Below are positions 20,525 through 32,376 of a stretch of DNA of 64,000 nt, piece by piece (position 1 is the stretch's first letter; each line of letters starts with the position of its first letter). Made by a program: the position numbers and the translations under genes. This DNA comes from Holtermannia corniformis (taxonomy: Eukaryota > Basidiomycota > Tremellomycetes > Holtermanniales), in the NCBI GenBank assembly GCA_001599935.1, contig BCIJ01000047.1, forward strand, positions 18,192 through 82,191, read 5' to 3'. The notes under the pieces are model-generated. The model did no database searches, had not been told where the DNA came from, and saw only the letters and a program-made list of their open reading frames with translations.

Positions 20525-22389
20525 ATGTCTACTGATACTCATCAAAATGACGGCGCGATGCACCGTCAGCTTCGAGAGCAGCTGGTCAGAGCCAAGATAA
20601 CCTACTTCAACGAAGCCAACATGTCTCCCGAGCCGATTCCAAAGGACCTCTGCCCAGAGCTGTCTTTACAAGCAGCCGCGGCAGCCGAGCCGAATATGAG
20701 CAGCGGATGGCGAATGACACACCATGTGTGCGCACAACCTACTGCTGTGAGCGTAAGGCTTGCTCGACAAGATCATTCGATGAGCTCAAGCGGGGTGAGT
20801 CTAGGTTTACCTGGACCGTGCTGACTGCCTAGTGACCCTCGATGAAATGTTGACTGGCACGATTCACCAAGGTACGTCGAGCTGACGAGGCTTCGCTTAC
20901 TCCAGGTCGCTGTATTATCGGCCGAATTACCACGAAGCCCTTTCAGACCGTCGGCATTTCCATCTTTGTCGTTGACCCTAGGGGCCGCCGGATCAATGTG
21001 GGCGTCTACTCCCCAGCATTCAACCCGGCGCGGATGGGCTGCCCAACTGTGGCCGAGCTGGACGCGACTTTCCCTCAGCGCAGTCGTCGCGATCAAGGAG
21101 CCGCACGTCAAGATGGCGCTTCAAGGTTCAGTGTTGTTTATCCGCGTGGACGCGCCGTTAGATATCACCGTCTTGCAGCGCGATGATCGCCTGCTACAGG
21201 GAGTCCAGTGGCATGACTCTGAGCGCTACGCAGGGCTGGCTCTGTCGCGACGCACTGCAGAGGAGTGGCGTGCCGTCGGCAACAGGGTAGGTGACTCTAA
21301 CGATGACCCCACTGACAGCTCAGTTCTTCACGGCCCAAAAGTGGTATCTCGCGTTCCACGCCTACTCGCAGGGTATCGAGCAGCACCCTCGCCACGCCGA
21401 CATCTACCTTTTGCATCTCAATGGTGCCGCTTGCGGTCTCCACTTGGAACGATGGCAATCAGCTCAGCTCGACGCGCAATTCGCCGTTGACAACGTTGAC
21501 GGCGCACTACTGCACAAGGCTTCTTCTTCGACTTGCCAAAGCTACATACGGTCGGCGTCTATGGAAGGATGATCTGTATTCAGCGGTGCAAGGCGCGCTT
21601 GCAGGAAGCAGCAACCGGAGAGTACGACCTGTCGTCCCTCCGGACATGGACATCGCCAACTTTATCGGGCCCATCGAGATCTTCCAGGAGCGTGGCAAAG
21701 GTCGTGGCCTTCACTACTCGGCCAATCAAGGCAGGCGAGCTGCTCCTTGCCGAGAAAGCGCCCGTTGCGACTTTTCCTCAAAACGCGCATTGGTCATAAC
21801 CATCAACATGTTGAACGATCGCTTCGACAGTCACGGCAGAACCACTCTCCGCCTGGATCTGCTCTATCGTATGAAGGTCGATCCGCAGATCGCCGCAGCG
21901 GTCAATGGCATGTATGCCGGACCACAAGGCGATCCGGGAGAGCTCCAGCTCGGTCAGCAAGACGAGAAAGACGTCAGCGTCAATGCTGCTACCGTGGATG
22001 CGGTCACAACACCTTTCTTGAGCCCCATCGTCCATGCCCGGTTTAATGATTCTGAAGCGTGAGTCTGTGGGAATAGGGGCGACTCGAAACACTATCAGGC
22101 GATGATCGACTACCTCAAGCAATCGCTAGAGGCATGCGGTGTCGTCCTCGCGCCGCTCGTAGCTGAGCGAGCTATCTCAGACGGGCCGCTCGTACTGCGT
22201 CTCCTGGCAGTTCAAGTTGCTCTACAGGTTGCTGGATCATACGGACGGGTGGGTGACCGTATTCATACAAAGCGCTGGCTTGAAGCATCCGAGTCAATCG
22301 ACGGAACTGTCACGGGCTCCTCCAAAGCATTATTTGTCGAACGCTACGCTGGCATGCTGACTGGACCAGGCCTACGCGAGCTGCTGTGA
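20525..22389 (+). pseudogene. Degenerate TPR-SET protein gene (copy A of the tandem array)
   Basis: Homologous to the three genes downstream but broken. Recognisable blocks appear in different frames: CERKACSTRSFDELKR, FNPARMGCPTVAELDATF, then after one extra base in a CCC run (about 21072-21074) VVAIKEPHVKMALQ, then WYLAFHAYSQGIEQHPRH, LERWQSAQLDAQFAVD, KATYGRRLWKDD, CKARLQEAATGEYDL, DIANFIGPIEIFQERGKGRG, IKAGELLLAEKAP, LLYRMKVDPQIAAAVNGMYAG, and finally ACGVVLAPLVAERA to the stop at 22389. At least four frame changes are needed. The segment that in the other copies holds the SET NH(S/A)C motif and the Cys-rich post-SET knot is missing between about 22060 and 22100. Introns and their branch sites are still recognisable, so decay is recent. 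Confidence 0.85.
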
Positions 22390-22726
22390 TGTAATGACGG
22401 TACGCCCCTCGTGTACCAACGATGGCCGGCTGGGGTGGCGCGTTTCCGCACAAACCGGTGAGCCGTGCGTGTCTGGTCCTTTGACACCGTCGCATCCTTG
22501 ACGGCAGGTGAGAGGCAACCCTGACCGGACCAGCCGCCCTAGACTTGACGCCGGCAAAGGAATCCCCGCAGACTGCCCGCCGGTCCCGCGTCGATTGCGG
22601 CTATTGCTGGCTGACCGCACGACTGATGGCCGGGCTGACGCCGGAGCTCGCCGCATGGTCTGCGTGGGCGCTGAGCGAGTATAAACACGCTGACATGCAG
22701 AGACGCCTTCTTCCCCATCCACCACC
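22390..22726. other. Intergenic region upstream of copy B
   Basis: 337 bp between the pseudogene and copy B; holds the TATA element listed separately. Nothing else recognised. Confidence 0.5.
22681..22688 (+). promoter_or_regulatory. TATA box of TPR-SET copy B
   Basis: TATAAACA at 22681-22688, 38 bp upstream of the ATG at 22727, which sits in a good ccaccATG context. A TATAAAC also precedes copy D (28124-28130). Most housekeeping promoters in the window show no such element. Confidence 0.5.
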
Positions 22727-25242
22727 ATGCCGCGCTCGCGCCCCCGCCCCCGCCCCCGTCGGCGCCAATCTTCGCCATCACTGTTCGACATGGTCATGTT
22801 CATGACAATGATGAGACTCGTTGCCTTGACCGTTGAGCATGAAGGGACGGAGTCCGACTTGTTTTTCTTGATCGAACGAGCCAAGCGAGCTCATGCGGAA
22901 CAGTCGGAATTGCATCCAGAGCCCCTCGCATGCGATCAGCCACTGCAGCTGGTCTTGCAACAAGGAGGAAGGTGGCGAATGGCAAGCGAGGCACGGGCGA
23001 ACGCGCCGAATCCTCTAAGATTGCTCGACACCCACCGTGAAATAGCCAAGTGCTGTGACAAAGACTTAGCCGACCTTCGCCAGGGTGAGCAGTTCCTATC
23101 GCATTGATAATTGGTGACACCTCAAAGTTGCTCTGCAGGACATGCAGATCCGCAATAAGCATGAGGGTGAGTTTTCGAACGGTGCCGTCCGAACTAATCA
23201 TCAGGAACATTTCTCTTATGCCGAGTCATAACCAAGCCGTCCCTCGCTTCTGGCATTTACATGAAGGTCATCGATCCAATTGGCCACACGATTTCTCTTG
23301 CCGTTTACAATCACCCATTCAAGCCGAACCGACTAGGACGCCCCACACTCGCCGAATTGGATGCGGCATTCCCGCTAGGCCTAATGCTGGCTATCAAGGA
23401 GCCGAGCGTGTGTCCTCTCCTGCTTGAGCGTCCTTTTGATGTTCCGCCACAAATTCGTGTAGACTCACCGGGCGATATGATTATCCTCGAGCCGGACCAC
23501 CCGCTGGTCGAAGGACTTCTGTGGCGCGAAAAGCACTTGCTGAATGGCAAAGGCCGGTCGCAGCGCAGTGCCTTACGGTGGAAGGAGCTAGGCAATGAGG
23601 TAAATCATTTGAGAAAGTATATGGGTCTGACACCGACAGTATTTCGTCAAAGACGAATGGTATCTTGCCCATCACGCATACTCGCAGGGGATCGCACAAC
23701 ATCCAAACCACCCTACGACCCAGCTTTTGCGCCTGAACCGCGCTGCTGCAAACCTTCAGCTCGAACGCTGGCACGACGCTGAGCTCGACTCGCTGTCTAT
23801 CGTTGACAAGCTTGAGGGCACGCAAAAGCAAAAGGCGTTGCATCGCGCCGCCAAGGCTGCATACGGCCAGCGCAACTGGAAGCAGGCGCTTGGCTACTAT
23901 CAACGTCTCGACGCCAGTGACGATGTGATGGCCGCAATCCAGAAGTGCAAGGCACGCCTACACGAGAGCGTCACTGGAAAGTACGACCTCTTGGCACTCT
24001 ATCGTCAACAGCTCGGACGTGCGCCTCGTCTCGATGTCGCCGACTTTGTGTCCCAGGTCGAAATCTTCGACGAGAGTCGTAAAGGTCACGGTTTGCGGAC
24101 TACTGTGGCGGTGGCTGCCGGCTCCCTCTTGCTCGTCGAGAAATCCATCGCCGTTGCCTACCTCCAAGATTCGTCCCGGAATCGCACCTTGACGCTTGAT
24201 GTATCCACCGGGCTCGTCAGCAACCACTGCGAGACCATGTTACGCTCCGAGGTGCTATACCGCATGCAAACCCCGGAAGTCGCCTTGATCATCAAGGGCA
24301 TGTATGCCGGACCCGACGTCACCCACACTGCCTCGAAACCCGATGCAAGTCTCGTCAACGCCATCGTGACGTACAATGCGTTCAGTCCGGACCAGCTCGG
24401 CCCGGCTCTCTTCATGGCGGATCCTTCCGACGAAGAACATGCGTGAGTTGCACTTCGATCTGTGACGGAACTGACCAGACAGTGCTGCGCTCTTTCCCAC
24501 GGCAGCCCGAATCAATCACTCTTGCCTCTACAATGCCAGATGGTGTTGCTATGGCGACATCATATTCGTCTACGCCGTCGTCGACCTCCCTGCTGGCACG
24601 CCGATTTCCGTCTCATACGCGATGGATGGACCGTATACGAAGCGTACCCAGATGCTCGACAGGATGCTCGGAACGAGCTGCGATTGCGAGCTCTGTGAGC
24701 ACGACCGCCGCGACGGGTTGGCAGCTGTAGCTGCGCGCGAGCGGCTGCAGCAGCCTCCGCTTGGCTTAGCACCTGATGCACCCGCAAGGCAAGTCCACGA
24801 ACGCATCGCCGACCTTGAACGGTCCATCGAACAGGTTGACGCGACCTACGGATCGCATCACAAGTTCAAACCGGCGCTGTACAGCCTATACCAGAGCGTC
24901 GCCTTTCACTACGGCCACCTTGCGGCGATGGAAGGTCTCCATCACTATCCGGCCGTGATTCGCAATCAGCAGCTTGCATTGCAGGCTTGTGGCGTCGTCG
25001 TCGCAAGTGTGACTGCCAAGAGTGCGGTCGAACATGGGCCACGTACTTCTCATGACGACTGTGCCGAGTCTGCCTTGCAGATTGCCGCCTCGTACAATGT
25101 GCTCCAACAACCCGGCCAGGCAAAGCGTTGGATCGAAGCCGCGATGCAGATCGACGCTTGCATCGTCGGCAGATGCCGTCCGCTCTTCGCCGAGCGCTAC
25201 GACAACATGCTGCGCAAGCTCTGCATCCGCAAGCTATTGTAA
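22727..25242 (+). CDS. TPR-SET domain protein, copy B (784 aa)
   Basis: Five exons: 22727-23084, 23128-23166, 23205-23599, 23640-24442, 24483-25242. Probable lysine methyltransferase of the TPR-SET/SMYD-like group. After a basic N-terminus (MPRSRPRPRPRRRQ) comes the N-terminal module seen in fungal TPR-SET proteins (GTFLLCRVITKP, SLAVYNHPF, MLAIKEP). TPR helices follow (WYLAHHAYSQGIAQHPNH, LERWHDAELDSLSIVD, AAYGQRNWKQALGYY). The SET N-part is FVSQVEIFDESRKGHGL and SLLLVEKSIAVAY. The SET C-part is TAARINHSCLYNAR with ISVSYAMDG, then the zinc knot TSCDCELCEHDRRDG. The C-terminal helical region ends YDNMLRKLCIRKLL. All key SET elements remain, including NHSC, so it may be active. Substrate unknown. 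Confidence 0.85.
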
Positions 25243-25448
25243 ATCACCCGTAAGCTGTCAATTATGAGATGCCACCTATGCTGTCGATCCGCTGATCTTT
25301 GCTTGCCTGCTGATCGCACTGGTGACCTCGCCGTGGCGATCTGCACAGACTGACCCTCAGCACAGACTGCTCCGCGGCGCACAGACGCCGAGCTCAGGGG
25401 TGCTTTCCATACCTGCGCTCGCGAAGCTCACCCTCACCAACTACCACC

Positions 25449-28120
25449 ATGGCGTCGGCGATGACCCAATTCAAGACGCTGCGCGCACTGGAAGAACACA
25501 TGGTGTCGACAGGTTCCAACCCCGACCTGATCTTTGGACCCCTCGGATGGCCGCGCAACAGCGACGCCGAGCTGACGCCGGCCATGTGTGATCGTTTCCA
25601 GTACTGGTCTGAAACGGGCGACGCGACCGCGACTGAGGAGACAGCAGCTGCGAGCAACCTCCCCAAGCGGGCCGAGACCGTCCGTGCGTTGTACGAGCGC
25701 GAGCAGGCGTTGCCGCCTGCCCCGATCCCTGAAGGTCCGAGCCTCGCCAAAGTACTCAAGACGGGTGCCAAGCTCCGTCGTGAATCTGAGCAGAGTTGGG
25801 CGGCCAAGCATGGCCCGCTGGGTCATTTCAAGACACGCCTGGTGGTTACCGGTGATACCGAGGCGTGTTCGCAGAAAGAGCTCGACGAGCTCGAGCCAAG
25901 TAGGTGCTCGGATCGGGTAGATCCCTGCTGACAACCAGTCAACCTCGCGAACATGCAAGTCCGCAAGACGCACAGAGGCCACTACCTCTTGTGCCGCACG
26001 CTCACTCGCCCGTGCCGCAATGTTGGCATCTCCATGTCGGTCGCGGATCCTCTCGGGCACCCCATCACGCTGGTGATCTACAACTATCCATTCGCGCCTG
26101 TCTCGCACGGCGGTCCGACGTTCGACGATCTCGATGCGACTTTCCCGGTGGGCGCAACTTTTGCCATCAAGGAGCCGTGCGTCAAGATCGACCTCCTCAA
26201 CCCAACCGAGATCATCATTCAAGTCGACTCGCCCACTGATCTCGTCGAGCTTCTGCCGGGTGACACCTCGCTCAAGGATGTCAACTGGGCCGGAATGGTT
26301 CACAGTGGAGGACACCCCAGTCGTTCTGCTCTCAAGTGGAAGGAGGCAGGCAACAAGGTGAGTTGTCGTCGCAGTTGGAGTCTGCTGACAATCAGTACTA
26401 TACTGCTGGCAAATTCTACCTCGCCTGGCACGCCTACACACAAGGGATCCGCGAGTACCCTGACGATCCCAAGATCCACATCCTTCATCTGAATCGGGCC
26501 GCCGCAGGCCTCAAGCTCGAGCGCTGGTGTGGCGCCGCCGCCGACGCCCAACTTGCGCTCGATGCGCTCCTCCCCAACGGCTGGGCTGAAGTTGAGCCAG
26601 ACCAGCTGATCGAAAAGGCGCTTGTCCGCCGAGCCCAAGCTGCGTATGGCGCCCGGCGTTTCACCGATTCGAAGGAGCACTTTGAGCGCCTGGAAAGGCT
26701 CTACCCGAATTCCGTCGAGGCCGCCAACGGCCTGCGTTTGATTGACTGGCGCGAACCGGAGCTTTGCGGGCGCTACGACGTGGCGGCTATGTACCGTGAC
26801 CTGCAAAAGGAACCCGCCACCCGCTTCAGCACGGCCGACTTCATCGGCCCAATCGAGGTGTTTCAAGAGGCTGGCAAAGGACGCGGGCTCCGCATCACTC
26901 GCAATGTCAAAGCGGGCGAGCTTTTGATTGTGGGCAAGGCGCTCGCGACCGTGTTCCACCCAGAAGGCACCTACCGTGACAACTTTGTCGCCATCGAGGT
27001 CGATAGCGACGGTACACGCGGTCACTGCCACACTGCGCTCCAGGGCGAACTCATCTACCGCATGCTCGACGACCCCCAGCTTGCAACTGCCGTGCACACG
27101 CTCAGTGACGGCAAATCGGCCCCCGAAACCTATGACCTTGCCCCTACCAACGACCTCTTCTGTCGCGCAGTCAAACCCAACGCGCGTCGCGTCGACGGCG
27201 CCAAGTCGATCAATACTTTTCAACCGGGTCGTCTGGGTCCGTTTGTCATGGAGATGAACGCTCAAGAGAAGATTGCCATGATGCGCGAGCATCCATCTGC
27301 CTTGTTCGGCGTTTGCTCGCTTTTGAACCACGCTTGCGTTGGCAACGTTGTCACGGCCGACTTTGGTGACGTCAAGTTTGTCCGCGCAGGTCAGGACCTC
27401 GAGGCCGGCACGGCACTGTCCGTTCCATACTGCAGATTTGACGACTACGCGACGCGCGAGCAAAGCCTCAGCAGATGGTTTGGCAAGGACGGATGCGACT
27501 GTGAACAATGCGACAACGACCGGCTCGATGGCGAAGAAAAGCGTGACAAGCGCGCTGAGCTCGAGTTGCCACCCAAGCCGCTCTCCGGCCGCATCTCCGG
27601 AGCCGTCCTGCGTGGGCGTATCCACGAGCTCGAGGAGCGGGTGAAGGAGATTGAGGCGACGTTCGGCTCTCAGCACAAAATCAAGGCGGAGCTTGGCCCG
27701 TCGCTGCAGAGCCTGGCCAAGACCAAGTGGCTCCTCAAGGCGTTCACATCGCTGCAACTCATCTACGAGGACGTCATCGAGATCTATGTGCGGGCGATCG
27801 AAACCACCGGAGCCGCGTTCTCCCACGAGGGCGTGCTCTTGGCTCCGCCTCTCATCGACCACGGTGTAGTGGTTGCCAAGATGCTTCGTATCGCAATGGT
27901 CTACGAGGAGGTTCACCAGTACCACAACGTCTGGAAGTGGCTCACGGCGGCCAAGCACGTTCACGCGCTTGAGTACGGCGGATGCGACGAGCTGTTCGAC
28001 CTGCGCTTCCACGAGCTCTTGCACAAGATCGGCATCTACCACCAGAGGCCGCCCTGCGGAGACTCTGAGCAATTCCCCGTACTGTCGCTGTTCGATCGGA
28101 TCTGGTGTGACAAGTGCTAG
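25449..28120 (+). CDS. TPR-SET domain protein, copy C (864 aa)
   Basis: Three exons: 25449-25899, 25939-26357, 26396-28120. It has the longest N-terminus of the array, about 150 residues before the module that reads MQVRKTHRGHYLLCRTLTRP, then LVIYNYPFAPVSHGGPT, FAIKEPCVKIDLLNPTEII. TPR region: FYLAWHAYTQGIREYPDD, LERWCGAAADAQLALD, AAYGARRFTDSKEHFERL. SET: FIGPIEVFQEAGKGRGLRIT, KAGELLIVGKALA, FGVCSLLNHACVGNVV, LEAGTALSVPYCRFDD, zinc knot DGCDCEQCDNDRLDG. The SET motif is NHAC instead of NHSC, a change common in SMYD-like proteins. Copy C has lost two introns that B and D keep near the module and the SET region. A 651-codon antisense frame over it is a shadow. Confidence 0.85.
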
Positions 28121-28123
28121 GTG

Positions 28124-28130
28124 TATAAAC
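28124..28130 (+). promoter_or_regulatory. TATA-like element before copy D
   Basis: TATAAAC, 90 bp upstream of the copy D ATG and only 3 bp after the copy C stop. The whole intergenic gap is 100 bp, so terminator of C and promoter of D must overlap. Confidence 0.35.
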
Positions 28131-28220
28131 GAGTTGTATATAGCTGTGCATGCCGAAATGTGAATCACTACTGTGCACAGACGTGGCGATCCGTGCGCCC
28201 ACTGCACATCATCAACCACC

Positions 28221-30469
28221 ATGAGCGCTGTTGAGGCCGGCGTGAGCGACAACATCGCTCATGGTCATGGAGCGGTCGCTGCGTCTATGACTACTGACAT
28301 GGACGTCTCCGCTATCTTCGAAGAAGTCATGAGACGGCACATGAGCCAGCGCAATGAGTCACTCACCGAGCTGCCAGTCTATACCGCTCGCGAGCTCATC
28401 CACGCTGCCGCCGAGCGTGAGCCCTTGAGCGTGAGCCTCGTCGTCATCGGCGACGGCCAGCCGTGCTCGAAAAAGACGCTCGAGGAGCTCACGAAAGGTA
28501 GGTCCGCAGGTCACCGACCGTGCTGACCCCAGTGACCCTTGGCGAGATGAAGCTTCACAAGACTCATAAAGGTAGGTATCGTCTGCTTGACCTAGCTGAC
28601 AGCAGACTGCTTCCTCCTTTGCCGCGTCGTATCGACTGTCAGCCTGAGTGTTGGCTTCTCTATGATTGTCGCCGACACCACCGGTCGCTGCATCACCCTG
28701 CAGATCAACAATTCCCCTCTCAAGCCTCACTCCCAAGGTCCACCCGAGCAACAAGAACTCGATGCAACGTTTACCGCGGCAGTCCTTGCAATCAAAGAGC
28801 CCTTTGTCACGCGCAATCTGCTCGACCCGACGGAGATCATCGTCAAGGTCGATCATCCAACTGATTGGACGCTCCTGGAGTCCGGTCACGCGCTACTTGA
28901 TGGTATCTACTGGTTCGGCGTCGAGCAAACGCCTGTCAAAACGTCCAGCGAGTGGGCAGAAGCGGCGGCAAACGTAGGTGACGCTCGGGTTACCCAGCTG
29001 ACGAGCAGTTCTACAGTGCTTCTCAGTGGTATCTCGCATGGCACGCATATACTCAAGCCACAATCTGCGCCGACAGCTTTCAACCGCGCCTCAGCCTGGA
29101 GCGCGCAAACGCAGCTCTCAAACTCGAAAAGTGGAGCAGTGCTGCCGTAGACGCGCAGATTGCACTGCTCGACCTCGATCTGATGCCACAGGCACTTAAA
29201 CTGCTTGCCGATGCCCAGTATGGCGCTCGTCGCTGGGAGGAGGCTAAAGCGATGTACTGCCTAGTGAACTCGCCTGAAGCTGCTGCCGGCATCATCGAGT
29301 GCAACAAACGCCTCGCGGAAGCCGCGACCGGCGAGTACGACTGGCTGGCAATGTACGAGACGGTCCAAACGACACCTAGCGCACACTTTGACGTGGCCGA
29401 CTATATCGGCCCGGTCGCGATGTTTGACCAGCCCGGAATGGGTCGTGGCCTGTACACGACTCGTGATGTCGAAGCGGGCGAACTGTTGCTGGCTTGCACG
29501 GCGCTCGGGATGGTCTCTGGGCGTGCCGCTATCAACACGATCGACGTTTGTAGCGCCGGAAGCAATGGAAGCTTGGCCACATCGCTCCACGCCGCGCTTA
29601 TCTATCGCATGCTCAACAGCAAAGACTCTGCGAGTGCTGTCAACCATCTGTACGACCCAGGCATGACGAGCGCCGACCCGTATCAAATTGACGCTCATGC
29701 CGTGCTGCGTATTCAAAGTGTCAATTCGATAATGCACTCGCACATATCAGGCCTGTGGGTATCGGACAAGTCCGACCCTGGCATCGCCATCTACGGGCCC
29801 AGCTCGCTCTTCAACCACGCGTGCCTGTACAACGTGGTATGCGTCGAATTTGGAAATGTTCAATCTTCCCGCGCCGTCACCAAACTGCCAGCCGGATCGC
29901 CGCTGTTTGTCTCTTACGTCGGCGATATGACCTACATGGAGCGCACACGTCTGCTCAAGTACTGGCTCGGCAAGACGCAGTGTGGCTGCGAGCAGTGCGT
30001 CAACGACCGCCAAGACGGGCTCGACATGCTCAAGACGCGCGAGCAAATCGAAAGAGCCGCCTCCGATAATCCCACCAGGGACTTGTTTCTCGCTCGGGCG
30101 ACGTATGGATTGCATCACGTCACCTTTCGGCCAATGCTGCGCTCCCTCTACGAGAAGATGGCCGAGATGCTGTTCTCCGTGGCCAGCGTCGACGACGATC
30201 ACGTTGGGGTCATCCACTTCTACAAGCGTGCATTGCAGTCGATCGGGCTCACGTTTGCGTCGTCCTCAGTGTTACGCTTCATGGAACCCGAAAGTCGCGT
30301 CGCTCATCGCCCCGCGGTCAAGATCATGTTGCACATTGGCCTCGGCTACATGAGAATCGGCTGCGTCGTCGAGGCGTTCAAGTGGTTCGACGCGGCGCGT
30401 CAGCTCCACGAGCAATGCTTTGGACGGTGCGCTGGGTTGTTTGAGCGACGCGTGCGTCAAGTAGATTAG
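28221..30469 (+). CDS. TPR-SET domain protein, copy D (714 aa)
   Basis: Four exons: 28221-28497, 28533-28571, 28606-28973, 29009-30469. The N-terminal module includes CSKKTLEELTKVTLGEMKLH, then DCFLLCRVVSTV, FSMIVADTTGRCITLQINN, VLAIKEPFVTRNLLDPTE. TPR: WYLAWHAYTQATICADSF, LEKWSSAAVDAQIALLDLD, AQYGARRWEEAKAMY. SET: YIGPVAMFDQPGMGRGLYTT, VEAGELLLACTALG, SSLFNHACLYNVVCVEFGN, PAGSPLFVSYVGDMTY, zinc knot QCGCEQCVNDRQDG. The 39-nt second exon (28533-28571) is shared with copy B, showing common descent. Start chosen at the ccaccATGa at 28221. Probable lysine methyltransferase or SET-fold adaptor; substrate unknown. Confidence 0.85.
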
Positions 30470-31099
30470 TAGTTGTCAATAATTATTGTGCCATAGGATG
30501 ACAGCGAGTAGCGACGGCTGGCAGTACAACAGTCCATTCACAGATGCGTGTGCAGCAGCGCTTGACCCTGTACAGCACCAGCATCCTCTAGTATTCACCC
30601 CCGACTACAAAGTGGCAACGCAAAGCTTGAGAGACACTTGAATCTCGCACCAGATCATGGACCCCGTTATCGGGCTGACTGCGCCTTGTGCCAACAGCCT
30701 CACCAAATCATCCGATCTATCAAGATCGCCGTTTTACCCTCTCAGCCTCCATTCCAAATCTCTGTGCTCTCCTCTACCTCCAACAGGACGGAGACGTCTT
30801 TACGGCATGCTCCATTGGCTCTACGAGACAAAGCGCGAGGGCGCTGCACAAGGTGCCTTTTCGGCCTTCTGGTCCCACGCGGCACAGTCAGGGGGGTTCA
30901 TTGTCAGGCAACGAGCTGTGACTGACAAAGTGGATCAGGACGGGCTCCAAGGCTCGAATCGAAGGCGTGTGTTGCATGGGGACTTGAGTGACCTCCCTAG
31001 TGCCGGACTTCAACAGGCCAAATGTGCGTCATCGACTTCCGCTTGGAGCGGACACCAAGGCCCTTCTGGAAAGCGAGCGCAAGGTGGTCGAAGAGATCC
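30470..31099. other. Intergenic region with a weak plus-strand frame
   Basis: 630 bp between the TPR-SET array and the FAH gene. A 153-codon frame (30657-31118, starting MDPVIGLTAPCANSLTKSSD) overlaps the FAH stop. It is Ser/Arg/Gly-rich with no domain, and I treat it as doubtful. Confidence 0.4.
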
Positions 31100-32144
31100 T
31101 CATGCATGCGTGATATGACTGATCAGTGTTCCGACCCCTTCGACGTGGCATTCGACCGTGTCGCCATGCTTGAGCCAGATCCTCGGCTCGCGGCTGTACC
31201 CAATCCCCGGTGGCGTACCCGTGATGAGCACGCTGCCAGCCTCGATTGTGGTTCCTTGGGAGATGTGGGCGATGATTTTTGGCAGGCTGAAGATGAGCTG
31301 CGACGTGTTGGATGATTGCAGTGTCTTGCCGTTGACTTTGGTGGACAGCGCTAAGGCGTGTGGGTCAAGCCGGGATGGGTGGATCAGTGCTGGTCCGAGC
31401 GGACAAAACTGTACGGTCAGTTGGAGCTGGGCGATAGTGACGTACCCCATCGAACGACTTGGCGAATGTCCACTGCGGCGTTGCAAACTGATGAGCTCGG
31501 GCCGAGACGTCGTTGGCGACAGTGTAGCTGTCCGTCAGCCACATCCTAGCCTGGGTAACCTACCCCAGGACCACGCTGAACGCGTCCTCCTCGCTGACAT
31601 CCTTGAACGTCTTGTTGAATACGATCGCCAGCTCGACTTCGTAATCGACATAGCCGGCCTCTTCTTGAGCCACAGGCGGGATCACCAGCTGTCCGCCCGG
31701 GTTCCCAATCGAGTTTGCCGTCTTGACAAACAGGCATGGCACTCTTGGGATCTCTAGCCCGCATTCCGCGGCGTGATCGCGGTAGTTGAGGCCGACGCAG
31801 TGCACGACTTTGGCGGTTGACGAGGAGACGGGGCTGAGCAGCTGCTTGACCGTTTTGACGGTGGATGTCACGCTGAGCGTCGGGTCGAACGCCGAGTTGG
31901 AGCTGAGCAGGTTGGCCTGCAGACTGCCTGGCGGAGTGAGGCCGACTGGTTGTCAGCTAGTGCATGCGTTGCAGAGCTCACCATCCGCGTCGAGGTCGAT
32001 CGGTTGCCCCAGGTATTCCTTGCCGTCCTCGGCGATGAACCGGATTAGTTTTTGCCAGCCCTGCTATCAGCACCGATCCGTCGAGTGGGTACGTACAGTC
32101 ATTGCTCTCGAGGACCGGAGGGAAGGCCGGAACAGTCCCAACAT
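31100..32144 (-). CDS. Fumarylacetoacetate hydrolase family protein, FAHD1-like
   Basis: FAH-fold metal-dependent hydrolase; FAHD1 members act as mitochondrial acylpyruvase/oxaloacetate decarboxylase. Five exons (32097-32144, 31982-32060, 31564-31945, 31446-31527, 31100-31408) give 299 aa. The core motifs are KVVHCVGLNYRDHAAECG, VDYEVELAIVFNK, GYTVANDVSARAHQFA, QWTFAKSFDGFCPLGPALI, TSQLIFSLPKIIAHISQG, SVLITGTPPGIGY and HGDTVECHVEGVGTL. The Glu-x-Glu of YEVELA and the Asp of NDVSAR are the metal ligands of the family. The N-terminus MLGLFRPSLRSSRAM is basic and amphipathic, suggesting mitochondrial import; if translation starts at the second Met (MTGWQKLIRF) the protein would be cytosolic. Exact substrate cannot be fixed from sequence. 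Confidence 0.9.
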
Positions 32145-32376
32145 GGTCGCAAAGACAGTCGCGATGGCGTTCGAGGGGCTCCGTCAGCTCACGGTCATCT
32201 CCGCCATCCTCGTCAGCGGCCGTCAGTAGCAGTCAGTGTCAGTAGTGAGCAGACCGTCGCAGAGCCGAGGGGGATGAAAGTTGAGTGATGCAGGACCGAC
32301 GTCCGACTTAGCTTGCCGTCGTGGAACACATCCGTCGACCCACCTTTTTCAACTTGTAGACCCTGCAGTCGTCCCG

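Noticed and set aside
25434..26441. 335-codon antisense frame over the start of copy C
   Set aside because: Overlaps real exons and introns of copy C and shows no domain.
26300..28255. 651-codon open frame antisense to TPR-SET copy C
   Set aside because: It lies opposite a conserved, domain-bearing gene; long antisense frames are expected in GC-rich coding DNA and it has no motif.
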